16,842 bases of DNA from Sphingomonadaceae bacterium (GCA_019245455.1 JAFARM010000028.1:1-16842); one strand, 5' to 3'. Shown: positions 5,958 through 13,623, counted from the stretch's first letter. A program made the numbers and translations. Notes: generated by a model not told the origin, from the letters alone.

Positions 5958-7790
5958 CTAAAACGTGCTCGCCACCGCCGTCGTGTCGTCGGGCAGCACC
6001 GGCGCGGGCGGCACGAGCGGCAGCAACGGGGCAGTGACGGTCGGCGTCACCGTCACGGCCGCAGGCCCCGGCAGGCCGGGGAACTTCGGCCAAAGGCCGG
6101 CGGCCAGCGCGTCGATCGACGGCGGCGTGTGGCCGTCGCGCAGCTGGTACATCCAGTAGTTCCTGAGCACGACCTCGACGTAGTGGCGCGTCTCGCGGAA
6201 CGGGATCGATTCGATGAACAGCAGCGGGTCGCCGTTGTCGCGCACCGTCGCGTTCCACTTCTGCACCGATCCCGGGCCGGCGTTGTAGGCGGCGATGACC
6301 TTCGGCAGCAGGCCGGCGGTATAGCTCGTGTCGCGCAGCTCCTGCATATACGCCTGGCCGCAGTCGATGTTGAACTCGGGGTCGTCGAGCGTCTTGACCG
6401 CGGCGTCGACGACCGTGCCGTCGGCCATCCGCGCCTGCACCCGCCTCGCCGTCGCCGGCATCAGCTGCATGACGCCCTTGGCCCCGACGCGCGACGTTGC
6501 CGAGGTGACGAAGTTCGACTCCTGCAGCGCGTGGGCGAAGACCAGCCCCTTGTCGACCCGCCAGCCGTGCGCCGGGTTCCACTCGGGCGCGGGGTAGCGG
6601 GCGGAAAGTGGCGGGTCGATGCCCTCGGGCGGGTGGTGCGCCAGCCAGAACTGCGTCGCCGGCAGGTTCAGGCGCGCCGCCAACCGCAGGATCGCGGGGT
6701 AGTTGCCGGCATCGGCAGTGGCGGCAAGATACTTGAGCTCGCGGTCGGCGAGCCCGATCTCGCCGATCTCGACCAGCGCCGCCGCGCGCCGGGCACCGGG
6801 CAGGTCGGACAGATGGTTCCAGTCGGCGGTGATGAAGTCGGGCTCGGCCCAGTCGAGCGACTGCGCCAGGCCGAGCGTTCGCCGTGCGAGCATCCCGTAG
6901 AAGCTGTCGGGGTGCGCTGCCGCCGACTGCAGGCGGCTGGCGACGAGCGCCGGCTTGCCGCAGGCGAGGTACGCGCGGGCGGCCCAGAAGTTGGCGGCGG
7001 GCGCATAGTCCTCGCCGCCGAAGCGCGCCGCCACCTTGTCAAAGCTGTCGGCGGCCGCTGCGCAGTCGCCGCGGCGGTAGGCGGCGAGCCCGGCGACCCA
7101 GCCGCCGAGGCCCGACCAGCTGCTGCTGCCGGTGGCGGCGGCCTTGCCCATGCGTTCGGCAGCGAAGTCGTCGCCGGCGCCGTAGTAGCTCCAGGCGATG
7201 CGCTCGTAATATTCGGAGGCGACGTCGGGCGACATCTGCGCCGCCGCCCCGGTCAGCACCGCCTCGGCCTCGGCATTGCGGTCGGCGGCGAGCAGCGGTT
7301 TCAGGCGGGCGATCGCCGCGTCGTCGCGGGCGCTGCCGCGCGTCGCCGCCGGGCCCATCGCGGGCTGGAAGCTGACGGTGCGCAGCGTCTTCTGCAGGGG
7401 CAGGACGGGGCCCGCCCCGCGCGCCGCCAGCGCGACCAGCCGCGGGGCCTGCGGCAGGTCGGTGTGCTGCGCGAGCCAGTCGGCGGCGATGCCGCTCCGG
7501 CCCGGACCACGGGCGAGGATCAGCTGCGCGCGTGCCGTGGCATGGAGCGGGCCGTCGGGCAGGGCGGCGAGCGCGCTCTCGGCGGCACTGAACCGCCCGG
7601 CATCGATGGCGAGGAAGATGGCGCGATAGGCGCTGCGCTGCGCCGGGGTCAGCTGCGTCGGCACGCGGCGCTGGGCGGCGGTGATGCCGACATAGCCGGT
7701 GACGGTGATCGTGCCGGCGTCGTCGGCGGGCTCGGCGAGCGCGGGGGCGAGCGGCAGCAGCGCCGCGGCGAGGATGGCGACCAGCCTCAT
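5958..7790 (-). CDS. Soluble lytic murein transglycosylase (SLT domain)
   Basis: This encodes 610 residues. The N-terminus MRLVAILAAALLPLAPALA is a signal peptide with cleavage expected after ALA, so the enzyme acts in the periplasm. Residues about 50-400 are an Ala-rich helical superhelix of short repeats, as in Slt70. The catalytic SLT domain spans about 405-550: HALQESNFVTSATSRVGAKG with the catalytic Glu near 424, then MQLMPATA, and AYNAGPGSVQKWN. The family cleaves peptidoglycan between MurNAc and GlcNAc, leaving a 1,6-anhydro end. The last 40 residues are a Pro/Val/Thr-rich tail of no known role. The ATG overlaps the stop of the upstream UDG-like gene as ATGA, so the two are co-transcribed and coupled. 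Repeat B and a strong hairpin follow the stop. Confidence 0.92.
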   Translation of the reverse strand: MRLVAILAAALLPLAPALAEPADDAGTITVTGYVGITAAQRRVPTQLTPAQRSAYRAIFLAIDAGRFSAAESALAALPDGPLHATARAQLILARGPGRSGIAADWLAQHTDLPQAPRLVALAARGAGPVLPLQKTLRTVSFQPAMGPAATRGSARDDAAIARLKPLLAADRNAEAEAVLTGAAAQMSPDVASEYYERIAWSYYGAGDDFAAERMGKAAATGSSSWSGLGGWVAGLAAYRRGDCAAAADSFDKVAARFGGEDYAPAANFWAARAYLACGKPALVASRLQSAAAHPDSFYGMLARRTLGLAQSLDWAEPDFITADWNHLSDLPGARRAAALVEIGEIGLADRELKYLAATADAGNYPAILRLAARLNLPATQFWLAHHPPEGIDPPLSARYPAPEWNPAHGWRVDKGLVFAHALQESNFVTSATSRVGAKGVMQLMPATARRVQARMADGTVVDAAVKTLDDPEFNIDCGQAYMQELRDTSYTAGLLPKVIAAYNAGPGSVQKWNATVRDNGDPLLFIESIPFRETRHYVEVVLRNYWMYQLRDGHTPPSIDALAAGLWPKFPGLPGPAAVTVTPTVTAPLLPLVPPAPVLPDDTTAVASTF

Positions 7791-8491
7791 GCCGCCAGCC
7801 GCGCGCGGAAGGCGCAGAGGTCGGCCCACGCCAGCGCCTTGTGCCCCGGCTGGCGCAGCAGGTGGGCAGGGGCAAAGGTCGGCATCACCGGCACGCCGTC
7901 GCAGTCGAGCCAGCGGCCGCGCAGCCGGGCGATGCCGGCGGTCGCGCCGGTCAGCGCCGCCGTCGCCACCTGGCCCATCGCCAGCACCGCCTTGGGCCGC
8001 GCCAGCACGACCTGGCGGCGAAGGAAGGGCAGGGCGTCGGCGTCGCGGCCGGTCTCGCCCCACGGCACGGCGTTGGCGAGATAGGTGTCGGCGCGCGACC
8101 GCTGAATTGCGGCGAGCATCCGGTCGAGCAGCGCCCCGGCGGCGTCGGCGAAGGGGCGGCCGGCGGCGAGGTCGGCGGCGCTCGGCCGCTCGCCGACGAC
8201 CATGGCGTCGCCGGGCGTCCCGTCGGCGAACAGCGCGCCCGGGTGCGCCTCGGCGAGCGCGGCGGCGAGCGCGGCGAGGCTGTCGACGTTGAGGGCGGCG
8301 GTGGTCGTCTTGGCGGCGCGGGTGGCCACGGGCACCTCTGTCGCCGCGGCAGCCCGCAGCGGCACCACCGGCGTGGCGGGCGCGAGCCAGCGGAACGGCG
8401 TCTCGTCGACGATCGTGTCGACGCCCGCCGCCAGCCACCAGCCGAGCGCGGCCGCCGCTTCCTCGTGCCTGATCGTGGAAACCCCCGCCAT
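7787..8491 (-). CDS. Family-4-like uracil-DNA glycosylase, degenerate motifs
   Basis: This encodes 234 residues. The overall order of the UDG superfamily can be read: MVVGERPSAADLAAGRPF (97-114), GALLDRMLAAI (119-129), YLANAVPW (137-144), LPFLRRQVVLARPKAVLAMG (154-173) and PTFAPAHLLRQPGHKALAWA (204-223). Family 4 enzymes remove uracil from DNA and hold a 4Fe-4S cluster on four cysteines. Here only Cys 197 and Cys 226 exist, and the usual NVVKCRPP cysteine is Trp 144. Motif B, normally HPA, reads APA, with the only His three residues on. The usual EAPG of motif A is ERPS. So the fold is likely but activity is doubtful. It overlaps the lytic transglycosylase start by 4 bases. No ribosome site precedes the ATG at 8491. 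Confidence 0.78.
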   Translation of the reverse strand: MAGVSTIRHEEAAAALGWWLAAGVDTIVDETPFRWLAPATPVVPLRAAAATEVPVATRAAKTTTAALNVDSLAALAAALAEAHPGALFADGTPGDAMVVGERPSAADLAAGRPFADAAGALLDRMLAAIQRSRADTYLANAVPWGETGRDADALPFLRRQVVLARPKAVLAMGQVATAALTGATAGIARLRGRWLDCDGVPVMPTFAPAHLLRQPGHKALAWADLCAFRARLAA

Positions 8492-8499
8492 CGCAGGCG

Positions 8500-8530
8500 A
8501 CTAGTGCGGCGCTTGACGCTCTGGTCAAGC
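8500..8530. promoter_or_regulatory. Palindrome in the divergent UDG / ETF-QO promoter region
   Basis: GCTTGAC (8511-8517), six bases, then GTCAAGC (8524-8530) form a perfect inverted repeat. Each arm holds a TTGAC, so it could be a regulator site or two back-to-back -35 boxes. On the minus strand TTGACC (8528-8523), 17 bases and ACTAGT (8505-8500) end 8 bases before the UDG ATG, suggesting a leaderless start. No matching -10 is seen on the plus strand for ETF-QO. Confidence 0.4.
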
Positions 8531-8606
8531 CGCGCGCGCGTCCGTATCTGACGAACGGCAGGGAAGATGCGACGGGCCGTTGGCCGCGCGGGATTGAGGG
8601 ACGGGA

Positions 8607-10265
8607 ATGAGCGGACGCACGGACAGGGAGGCGATGCCCTATGATATCGTCATCGTCGGCGGCGGCCCGGCCGGGCTGTCGGCGGCGATCTGCGTCAAGC
8701 AGGCGGCGACGGCGAAGGACATCGACGTCTCGGTCTGCGTGCTGGAGAAGGGCGCGGAGATCGGCGCGCACATCCTGTCGGGCGCGGTGGTCGATCCGCG
8801 CGCGCTCGACGAGCTGCTGCCCGACTGGCGCGACCGCGACAGCCCGCTGACGGTGCCGGTCGTCGAGAACCACCACTGGATTCTGACCGCCAAGGGCAAG
8901 ACCGAGTTCCCCCACGGCCTGCTGCCGCCGTTCATGAACAACAAGGGGTGCTACACCCTCAGCCTTGGCAACTTCTGCCGCTGGCTCGCGGGGCAGGCCG
9001 AGGCATTGGGCGTCGAGATCTTCCCCGGCTTCGCCGCGGCCGAGGTGCTGTTCGACGACGAGGGGCGGGTCAAGGGCGTCGCCACCGGCGACATGGGCGT
9101 CGCCCGCGACGGGACGCACAAGGACAGCTACACGCCCGGCCTCGAGCTCCACGCCAAGTACACCTTCTTCGCCGAAGGGGTACGCGGGCACCTGTCGAAG
9201 CAGCTGATCCGCCAGTTCGCGCTCGACAGGGACGCCCAGCCGCAGGTGTACGGCATCGGCATCAAGGAGCTGTGGGACATCGCGCCCGAGAAGCACGTGC
9301 CGGGGCGCGTCATCCACACGCAGGGCTGGCCGCTCGACGACGCGACCGGCGGCGGCGGGTTCCTCTATCACCAGGCGAACAACCAGGTCGCGCTGGGGTT
9401 CGTCACCTGGCTGAACTACGCGAACCCCTACCTGTCGCCCTTCGACGAGATGCAGCGGTGGAAGACGCACCCTGCGATCCGCGCGATCCTGGAGGGCGGG
9501 CGGCGCGTCAGCTACGGCGCACGCGCGATCAACGACGGCGGCTGGCAGTCGGTGCCGAAGCTGACCTTCCCCGGCGGCGCGCTGATCGGGTGCAGCGCCG
9601 GCTTCGTCAACGTGCCGCGGATCAAGGGCACGCACACGGCGATGAAGACGGGCATGATGGCCGCCGACGCCGCGGTCGAGGCGATCGCCAGCCAGCGGGC
9701 GAACGATGCGCTCGACGCCTACCAGGACGCCTACAACACGAGTTGGGTCGAGAAGGAGCTGCGCGGCGTCCGGAACACGCTGCCGGCGGTCGAGAAGCTC
9801 GGCAATACGGTCGGCACCGTCGTCGCGGGGACGACGATGTGGCTCGAACACTGGGGCGTGCGGATGCCCTTCACGCTCAGGCACCACAGGGACAACGAGC
9901 AGCTGAAGCGCAAGGAGCACGTCCGGCCGATCGCCTACCCCAAGCCCGACGGCGTCATCAGCTTCGACAAATTGTCGAGCGTGTTCCTGTCGAACACCAA
10001 CCACGAGGAGGACCAGCCGGTCCACCTGACGCTGAAGGACGCGACCGTCCCGGTGCGCATCAACCTGCCGCTCTACGACGAGCCGGCGCAACGTTACTGC
10101 CCGGCCGGCGTCTACGAGATCGTCGAGGAGACGGCCGGGCCGCGGCTGCAGATCAACGCGCAGAACTGCGTCCACTGCAAGACGTGCGATATCAAGGACC
10201 CGACGCAGAACATCAACTGGGTGGTGCCCGAGGGCGGCGGCGGGCCGAACTATCCGAATATGTGA
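8607..10265 (+). CDS. Electron transfer flavoprotein-ubiquinone oxidoreductase (ETF-QO)
   Basis: This encodes 552 residues, the usual length for bacterial ETF-QO. The FAD-binding Rossmann motif is VGGGPAGLSAA near residue 17. Family-specific stretches follow: EKGAEIGAHILSGAVVDPRA, YTPGLELHAKYTFFAEGVRG, GIGIKELWDIAPEKHVPGRV and GCSAGFVNVPRIKGTHTAMK. The C-terminus carries the 4Fe-4S cysteines 498, 521, 524 and 527 (YCPAGVYEI, then CVHCKTCDIKDP). The enzyme sits on the inner membrane and passes electrons from reduced ETF, loaded by acyl-CoA and amino-acid dehydrogenases, to ubiquinone. The ATG at 8607 has GAGGG about 6 bases upstream. An in-frame ATG 27 bases later starts right at the conserved core but its AGGGAGG is too close. 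The etfAB genes are not in the window. Transcribed away from the UDG gene. Confidence 0.96.
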   Translation: MSGRTDREAMPYDIVIVGGGPAGLSAAICVKQAATAKDIDVSVCVLEKGAEIGAHILSGAVVDPRALDELLPDWRDRDSPLTVPVVENHHWILTAKGKTEFPHGLLPPFMNNKGCYTLSLGNFCRWLAGQAEALGVEIFPGFAAAEVLFDDEGRVKGVATGDMGVARDGTHKDSYTPGLELHAKYTFFAEGVRGHLSKQLIRQFALDRDAQPQVYGIGIKELWDIAPEKHVPGRVIHTQGWPLDDATGGGGFLYHQANNQVALGFVTWLNYANPYLSPFDEMQRWKTHPAIRAILEGGRRVSYGARAINDGGWQSVPKLTFPGGALIGCSAGFVNVPRIKGTHTAMKTGMMAADAAVEAIASQRANDALDAYQDAYNTSWVEKELRGVRNTLPAVEKLGNTVGTVVAGTTMWLEHWGVRMPFTLRHHRDNEQLKRKEHVRPIAYPKPDGVISFDKLSSVFLSNTNHEEDQPVHLTLKDATVPVRINLPLYDEPAQRYCPAGVYEIVEETAGPRLQINAQNCVHCKTCDIKDPTQNINWVVPEGGGGPNYPNM

Positions 10266-10340
10266 CGACGCGCGGCTGGCGGCTAGCGAGCACGCCGCAG
10301 GCGCGCGCAGCTAGACGCGGACTCGCGCGAGGCCGGCCGG

Positions 10341-10370
10341 CGGGTCGGCGGGGCAACCCCGCCGAACCCG
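10341..10370 (+). terminator. Strong hairpin after ETF-QO
   Basis: CGGGTCGGCGGGG, loop CAA, then CCCCGCCGAACCCG pair over 13 bases with one bulged A. It lies 76 bases past the ETF-QO stop. There is no T-run, so it may be a weak or Rho-assisted terminator, or simply an intergenic repeat. A second small hairpin, CGCGGC-TTT-GCCGCG, follows at 10379-10393. Confidence 0.4.
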
Positions 10371-10400
10371 TCCGACGGCGCGGCTTTGCCGCGACGCGCC

Positions 10401-10562
10401 GCCTCCTGTTCCTCCCCGGAACGGGGAGGTGGCACGCCGCAGGCGTGACGGAGGGGCCGCTCGCCCCGCGCTGACGGCTCGCCGCGTGGCGAGCGGCCCC
10501 TCCCCCCCTCGCCCGAAGGAGGCGAATGGTCCCCCTCCCCGTTCCGGGGAGGAACAGGAGGC
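10401..10562. repeat. Nested palindromic repeat element B, copy 2
   Basis: Perfect 29-base terminal inverted repeats (10401-10429 and 10534-10562) enclose a left arm identical to copy 1 over TGGCACGCCGCAGGCGTGAC. An inner perfect 16-base pair (GGAGGGGCCGCTCGCC with its complement) lies nearer the centre. The right inner hairpin differs from copy 1: TCGCC-CGAAGGA-GGCGA instead of CACCGC/GCGGTG. It fills most of the 357-base gap between ETF-QO and the TPR gene; nothing in the gap looks coding. Confidence 0.85.
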
Positions 10563-10608
10563 TCCCCGATCCTCGCAGGAACGGCGCTTCCGCCCCCGCG
10601 GACGCGCC

Positions 10609-10616
10609 GCTAGACT
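10609..10616 (+). promoter_or_regulatory. Candidate -10 box of the TPR-ispE operon, possibly leaderless
   Basis: GCTAGACT fits most of the alphaproteobacterial -10 form GCTANAWC and ends 6 bases before the ATG at 10623. There is no Shine-Dalgarno between them. No good TTGAC -35 is present at the right spacing, so the call rests on the -10 and the missing ribosome site. Confidence 0.3.
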
Positions 10617-10622
10617 GGTTCC

Positions 10623-12293
10623 ATGAGAGCATTCCTTGTCGCCGCGTCGCTTGCCGCACTCCTCGCCGTCCCCGCGCTCGCCGCACAGCGCCCGGCGCCC
10701 CCATCGTCCCACAACTATATCCTCGGCCGCTTCGCCGACGCCGACAACCGGCCGGACGACGCGGCGCGCTATTACGATGCCGCGCTGAAGGCCGATCCGG
10801 GGGACACGACGCTGCAGCGGCGCGCGTTCGACGCGGCGCTCGCCGGCGGCGACGAGCGACTGGCGGTTGGCCTCGCGCGCGACCTCGACGCGGCGCGGGC
10901 GGGCGACGCCGCCACCGCGCTCGTGCGGCTGGCCGACGCCGTCAAGCGGCGCGACTGGGCGGCGGCGGCCGCGGTCAAGGGTCTGCCCGATGTCGGCTAT
11001 GCGGCGGTCGTCGCGCCGGTGACGCAGGCGTGGATCGCCGTCGGCCGCGGCGACGTCGACGGTGCGCTGGCGCTGGTCGACCCGGCGAAGTTCGCCGGCG
11101 TCGCGAAAAGCTACGTCACCGAGCACCGGGCGATGATCCTTGCCGCCGCCCGGCGCTACGCCGACGCCGCGCCGCTGTTCGTGGCGATGGTCGCCGACGA
11201 GGCGAAGAACGTCGATCGGCTGCGGATCGCCGGCGCGGGGAGCCTCGCGGCGGCGCACAAGGTCGACGAGGCCAAGGCGCTGCTCGCCGCCGGCGACCCC
11301 GACCCGGCACTGGACGCGGCGGCGAAGCGCCTGGCGCACGGCGAGCCGCTGGCGGCGGCGACCGAGCCCCGGCAGGGGCTGGCCTGGCTGATGACGCGGC
11401 TGGCGGGCGACCTGTCGCGCGAGAAGCCGGTGTCGCTGGCGCTCGCCTTCGCCCGCACCGCGACCTTCCTCGCCCCCGACCTCGGCGAGACCTGGCTGAT
11501 CGCCGGCGACGTCCTGCTCCGCGGCGGCCGCGCCGAGGCCGCGCTCGCCGCCTTCGGCCACGTCGGCCCGCGCGACCCCGTCGCGGCGACGGCGGAGGTC
11601 CACCGCGGCCTGGCGCTCGCGGAGCTCGACCGCAACGACGAGGCGCGGCGCGTGTTCGAGCGGGCGGCGACCGCGCGGGAGGCGACCGCCGACGACTGGC
11701 AGCGCCTCGGCGACTTCGAGCGCAAGCTGAACAACCACGCCGCGGCGGCGGAGGACTATGGCAAGGCCATCGCGCTTGCCGGCGACAAGGCCGGCTGGGC
11801 GCTCTACTTCCTGCGCGGCGCGGCCTATGAGCAGGCCGGCGACTGGGCGCGCGCCGAGCCCGACCTGCGGCGGGCGCTGGCGCTGCAGCCCGACGACCCG
11901 ACGGTGCTCAACTATCTCGGCTACGCGCTGCTCGACCGCGGGCAGAAGCTGGCCGAGGCGCAGGCGCTGATCGCGACGGCGGCCAAGCTGCGCCCCGACG
12001 ACGGCTTCATCGCCGACTCGCTCGGCTGGGCGTGGTTCCGGTCCGGTGACTTCGCCCGGGCGGTGGCGCAGCTCGAGATCGCGGCGCGGCTCGAACCCGG
12101 CGACGCGACGATCAACGACCACCTGGGCGACGCCTACTGGCGCGTCGGGCGGCGGCTCGAGGCGCGTTTCCGCTGGCGCGCGGCGGCGGACCTGTCGCCC
12201 GAGCCGGCGGAGGCGAAGCTGCTGGCGAAGAAGCTCGACTTCGGGCTCGACGTCGCCACCGCCGACACCGCGCCGCCCCCGCCCAAGCCGTGA
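10623..12293 (+). CDS. Secreted tetratricopeptide-repeat protein
   Basis: This encodes 556 residues. The N-terminus MRAFLVAASLAALLAVPALA is a signal peptide, so the protein is periplasmic or outer-membrane associated. TPR-like units are clear near the start (NYILGRFADADNRPDDAARY, then AALKADPGD) and are best defined in the C-terminal third: LRGAAYEQAGDWARAEPDLR, NYLGYALLDRGQKLAEAQAL, DSLGWAWFRSGDFARAVAQL and HLGDAYWRVGRRLEARFRWR. The middle is Ala-rich and helical. The end has LDFGLD, common in alphaproteobacterial homologues that sit just before ispE, and a Pro-rich tail. TPRs bind other proteins; the partner is unknown. The stop TGA overlaps the GTG start of ispE (GTGA), so the two genes form a coupled operon. 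No enzyme motif is seen. Confidence 0.9.
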   Translation: MRAFLVAASLAALLAVPALAAQRPAPPSSHNYILGRFADADNRPDDAARYYDAALKADPGDTTLQRRAFDAALAGGDERLAVGLARDLDAARAGDAATALVRLADAVKRRDWAAAAAVKGLPDVGYAAVVAPVTQAWIAVGRGDVDGALALVDPAKFAGVAKSYVTEHRAMILAAARRYADAAPLFVAMVADEAKNVDRLRIAGAGSLAAAHKVDEAKALLAAGDPDPALDAAAKRLAHGEPLAAATEPRQGLAWLMTRLAGDLSREKPVSLALAFARTATFLAPDLGETWLIAGDVLLRGGRAEAALAAFGHVGPRDPVAATAEVHRGLALAELDRNDEARRVFERAATAREATADDWQRLGDFERKLNNHAAAAEDYGKAIALAGDKAGWALYFLRGAAYEQAGDWARAEPDLRRALALQPDDPTVLNYLGYALLDRGQKLAEAQALIATAAKLRPDDGFIADSLGWAWFRSGDFARAVAQLEIAARLEPGDATINDHLGDAYWRVGRRLEARFRWRAAADLSPEPAEAKLLAKKLDFGLDVATADTAPPPPKP

Positions 12294-13105
12294 TCGCGGC
12301 CCGCGCGAAGGTCAACCTCGCCCTCCACGTCCGCCGGCGGCGCGGCGACGGCTATCACGACCTGGAGACGCTGTTCGCCTTCACCGCGTTCGGCGACGCG
12401 CTGCAGGTCGTTGCGGGCGAGGGGCTGACGCTCGATGTTCGTGGGCCGATGGCGGCGGCGATCGCCGGCGAGGCTCCGGCCGACAACCTCGTCCTGCGCG
12501 CGGCGCGTGCGCTGGCGGCGGCAGCGGGGATCGAGCGGCCGGCGGCGGCGCTGACGCTCGACAAGCACATCCCGGTGGCGGCGGGACTCGGCGGCGGGTC
12601 AGCCGACGCGGCGGCGGCGCTGCGCCTGCTCGACCGCTTCTGGGGGCTTGGGCTCGGCCTCGACGCGCTGGCAGCGATCGCCGCGCCGCTCGGGGCCGAC
12701 GTGCCGGCGTGCGTGTATGAGAGGACCGCGGTCGGCACCGGGCGTGGCGAGGCGCTGACGCCGGTCGACCTCGGCCTCGCCGGCACGCCGGTGCTGCTCG
12801 TCAACCCCGGCTTCGCCGTGCCGACGGGGCCGGTGTTCGCCGGCTGGGACGGCGTCGACCGCGGGCCGCTCGACCCCGCCGCGTGGCGAGCTGCGCGCAA
12901 CGACCTGACGCCGCTGGCCGTCCGCCTGCAGCCGGTGATCGCCGACGTGCTCGCCGCGCTCGAGGCCACGGGCGCGACCTTCGTCCGGATGTCGGGGTCG
13001 GGGGCGACGTGCCTCGCGCTTTACGGCACGCGCGACGCGTGCGCCGCAGCGCAGCAGGCGGTGGCGGCGCGCGGCTGGTGGAACACGGCGACGACGCTCG
13101 TCTGA
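12290..13105 (+). CDS. ispE: 4-diphosphocytidyl-2-C-methyl-D-erythritol kinase
   Basis: This encodes 271 residues and starts with GTG at 12290 inside the previous gene's stop (GTGA). GHMP-kinase motifs are in order: ARAKVNLALHV with Lys 7 (catalytic region), GYHDLETL (21-28), the ATP-binding glycine loop PVAAGLGGGSADAAA (95-109), LGADVPAC with Asp 137 (catalytic base), and the C-terminal MSGSGATCLAL. The enzyme phosphorylates CDP-methylerythritol at position 2 in the MEP pathway to isoprenoids, in the cytoplasm. The length is slightly short for the family but no motif is missing. The other MEP genes are not in the window. Coupling to the secreted TPR protein is a shared arrangement rather than evidence of a joint function. 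Confidence 0.95.
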   Translation: MIAARAKVNLALHVRRRRGDGYHDLETLFAFTAFGDALQVVAGEGLTLDVRGPMAAAIAGEAPADNLVLRAARALAAAAGIERPAAALTLDKHIPVAAGLGGGSADAAAALRLLDRFWGLGLGLDALAAIAAPLGADVPACVYERTAVGTGRGEALTPVDLGLAGTPVLLVNPGFAVPTGPVFAGWDGVDRGPLDPAAWRAARNDLTPLAVRLQPVIADVLAALEATGATFVRMSGSGATCLALYGTRDACAAAQQAVAARGWWNTATTLV

Positions 13106-13144
13106 CGATTTCTGTTGCACCGCAGCATGAGCCGTGCTCAACTA

Positions 13145-13165
13145 TTTTTGAGGACCACTCAAAAA
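13145..13165. other. AT-rich hairpin after ispE
   Basis: TTTTTGAG (13145-13152), loop GACCA, then CTCAAAAA (13158-13165) form a perfect 8-base-pair stem, in a stretch far richer in A and T than the rest. It could end the ispE transcript in both directions or be part of the control region of the next gene. It overlaps one of four TGAGTG-type motifs (CACTCA at 13156-13161). Confidence 0.4.
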
Positions 13166-13170
13166 AGCGC

Positions 13171-13199
13171 TTGACGCGACTCTGAGTGCGACTTAGATC
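13171..13199 (+). promoter_or_regulatory. Promoter of the small secreted protein (alphaproteobacterial consensus)
   Basis: TTGACGC (13171-13177), 14 bases, then CTTAGATC (13192-13199). This matches the Caulobacter-type housekeeping consensus TTGACGS-N10-14-GCTANAWC in the whole -35 and six of the seven fixed positions of TANAWC plus flank. Transcription would start near 13205, giving a leader of about 45 bases. The spacer holds one copy of CTGAGTG and the leader a CACTCAG/CTGAGTG hairpin. Confidence 0.65.
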
Positions 13200-13201
13200 G
13201 A

Positions 13202-13220
13202 CACTCAGTTGTTCTGAGTG
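13202..13220 (+). promoter_or_regulatory. Hairpin CACTCAG-TTGTT-CTGAGTG at the transcript start
   Basis: A perfect 7-base-pair stem with a 5-base loop lies at the predicted start of the 13250 transcript. Its right arm begins CTGAGTGCAACT (13214-13225), a near copy of CTGAGTGCGACT (13182-13193) in the promoter spacer, 32 bases away or about three helical turns. This spacing and symmetry suggest a regulator binding as dimers, or an RNA structure near the 5-prime end. Inference. Confidence 0.45.
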
Positions 13221-13249
13221 CAACTCGAAACGCCGCAAGGAGAGACGCC

Positions 13250-13564
13250 ATGTTCACCCGCTTCCTGATCGCCGCCCCGCTCGCCGTCGCCGTCGCCGGC
13301 GCGTTCGTCGGTGCCGCCGTTCCCGCCTTCGCCGCGACGCCGGCGGCGACCTGCGAGGCGATGCCCGCCCAGCTGCGCGCCGCGTCAGCGACCGCGCCGG
13401 CCGGAGCGCAGCAGCGCGCCGCGATCCTGATTGCGACCGGCGAGCACCTGTGTGCCGACCAGGCCAAGGCCGAGGCGGCGAAGAAGTTCGCCGCCGCCGC
13501 CCACATCCTGAACGTCGACCTCGCGTCGCTCGGCACCGCGCCGGTCGTCACCGCCGGCCAGTAA
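13250..13564 (+). CDS. Small secreted protein with two cysteines, unknown function
   Basis: This encodes 104 residues. AAGGAGAG sits 5-6 bases before the ATG at 13250, the best ribosome site in the window. The first 28 residues are a signal peptide (MFTRFLIAAPLAVAVAGAFV, then AVPAFA), leaving a mature protein of about 76 residues. The mature part is Ala-rich and helical with just two cysteines, 35 and 68, which could form a disulfide in the periplasm. No family is recognised; similar small Ala-rich exported proteins are common in sphingomonads. It stands alone between its own promoter (13171-13199) and an intrinsic terminator (13593-13623), which suggests a separately regulated, well-expressed gene. 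Confidence 0.8.
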   Translation: MFTRFLIAAPLAVAVAGAFVGAAVPAFAATPAATCEAMPAQLRAASATAPAGAQQRAAILIATGEHLCADQAKAEAAKKFAAAAHILNVDLASLGTAPVVTAGQ

Positions 13565-13592
13565 GCCCCGGCGTCCCCTTCGACCCAGAACT

Positions 13593-13623
13593 GGCCGCGT
13601 CCCGTACGGGGCGCGGCCTTTTT
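13593..13623 (+). terminator. Intrinsic terminator of the small secreted protein gene
   Basis: GGCCGCGTCCC, loop GTAC, then GGGGCGCGGCC form an 11-base-pair stem with one G-T pair, followed by five Ts (13619-13623). It begins 29 bases after the stop codon. This is a textbook Rho-independent terminator. Confidence 0.88.

Noticed and set aside
5136..8084. A 982-codon open frame on the plus strand
   Set aside because: It runs antisense through moaB and the lytic transglycosylase and through both repeats; its product is Arg/Gly/Ala-rich low-complexity, a by-product of high GC at third positions.
5958..10175. A single 1405-codon minus-strand frame ending in the lytic transglycosylase
   Set aside because: Only the last 610 codons (from 7790) are the gene. 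The rest is antisense to ETF-QO and out of frame with the UDG gene, and the real ATG has a signal peptide right after it.
10311..12122. A 603-codon minus-strand frame, with an overlapping plus-strand frame at 10526-11830
   Set aside because: Both are other-frame readings of the TPR gene and repeat B; no motif and no plausible start.
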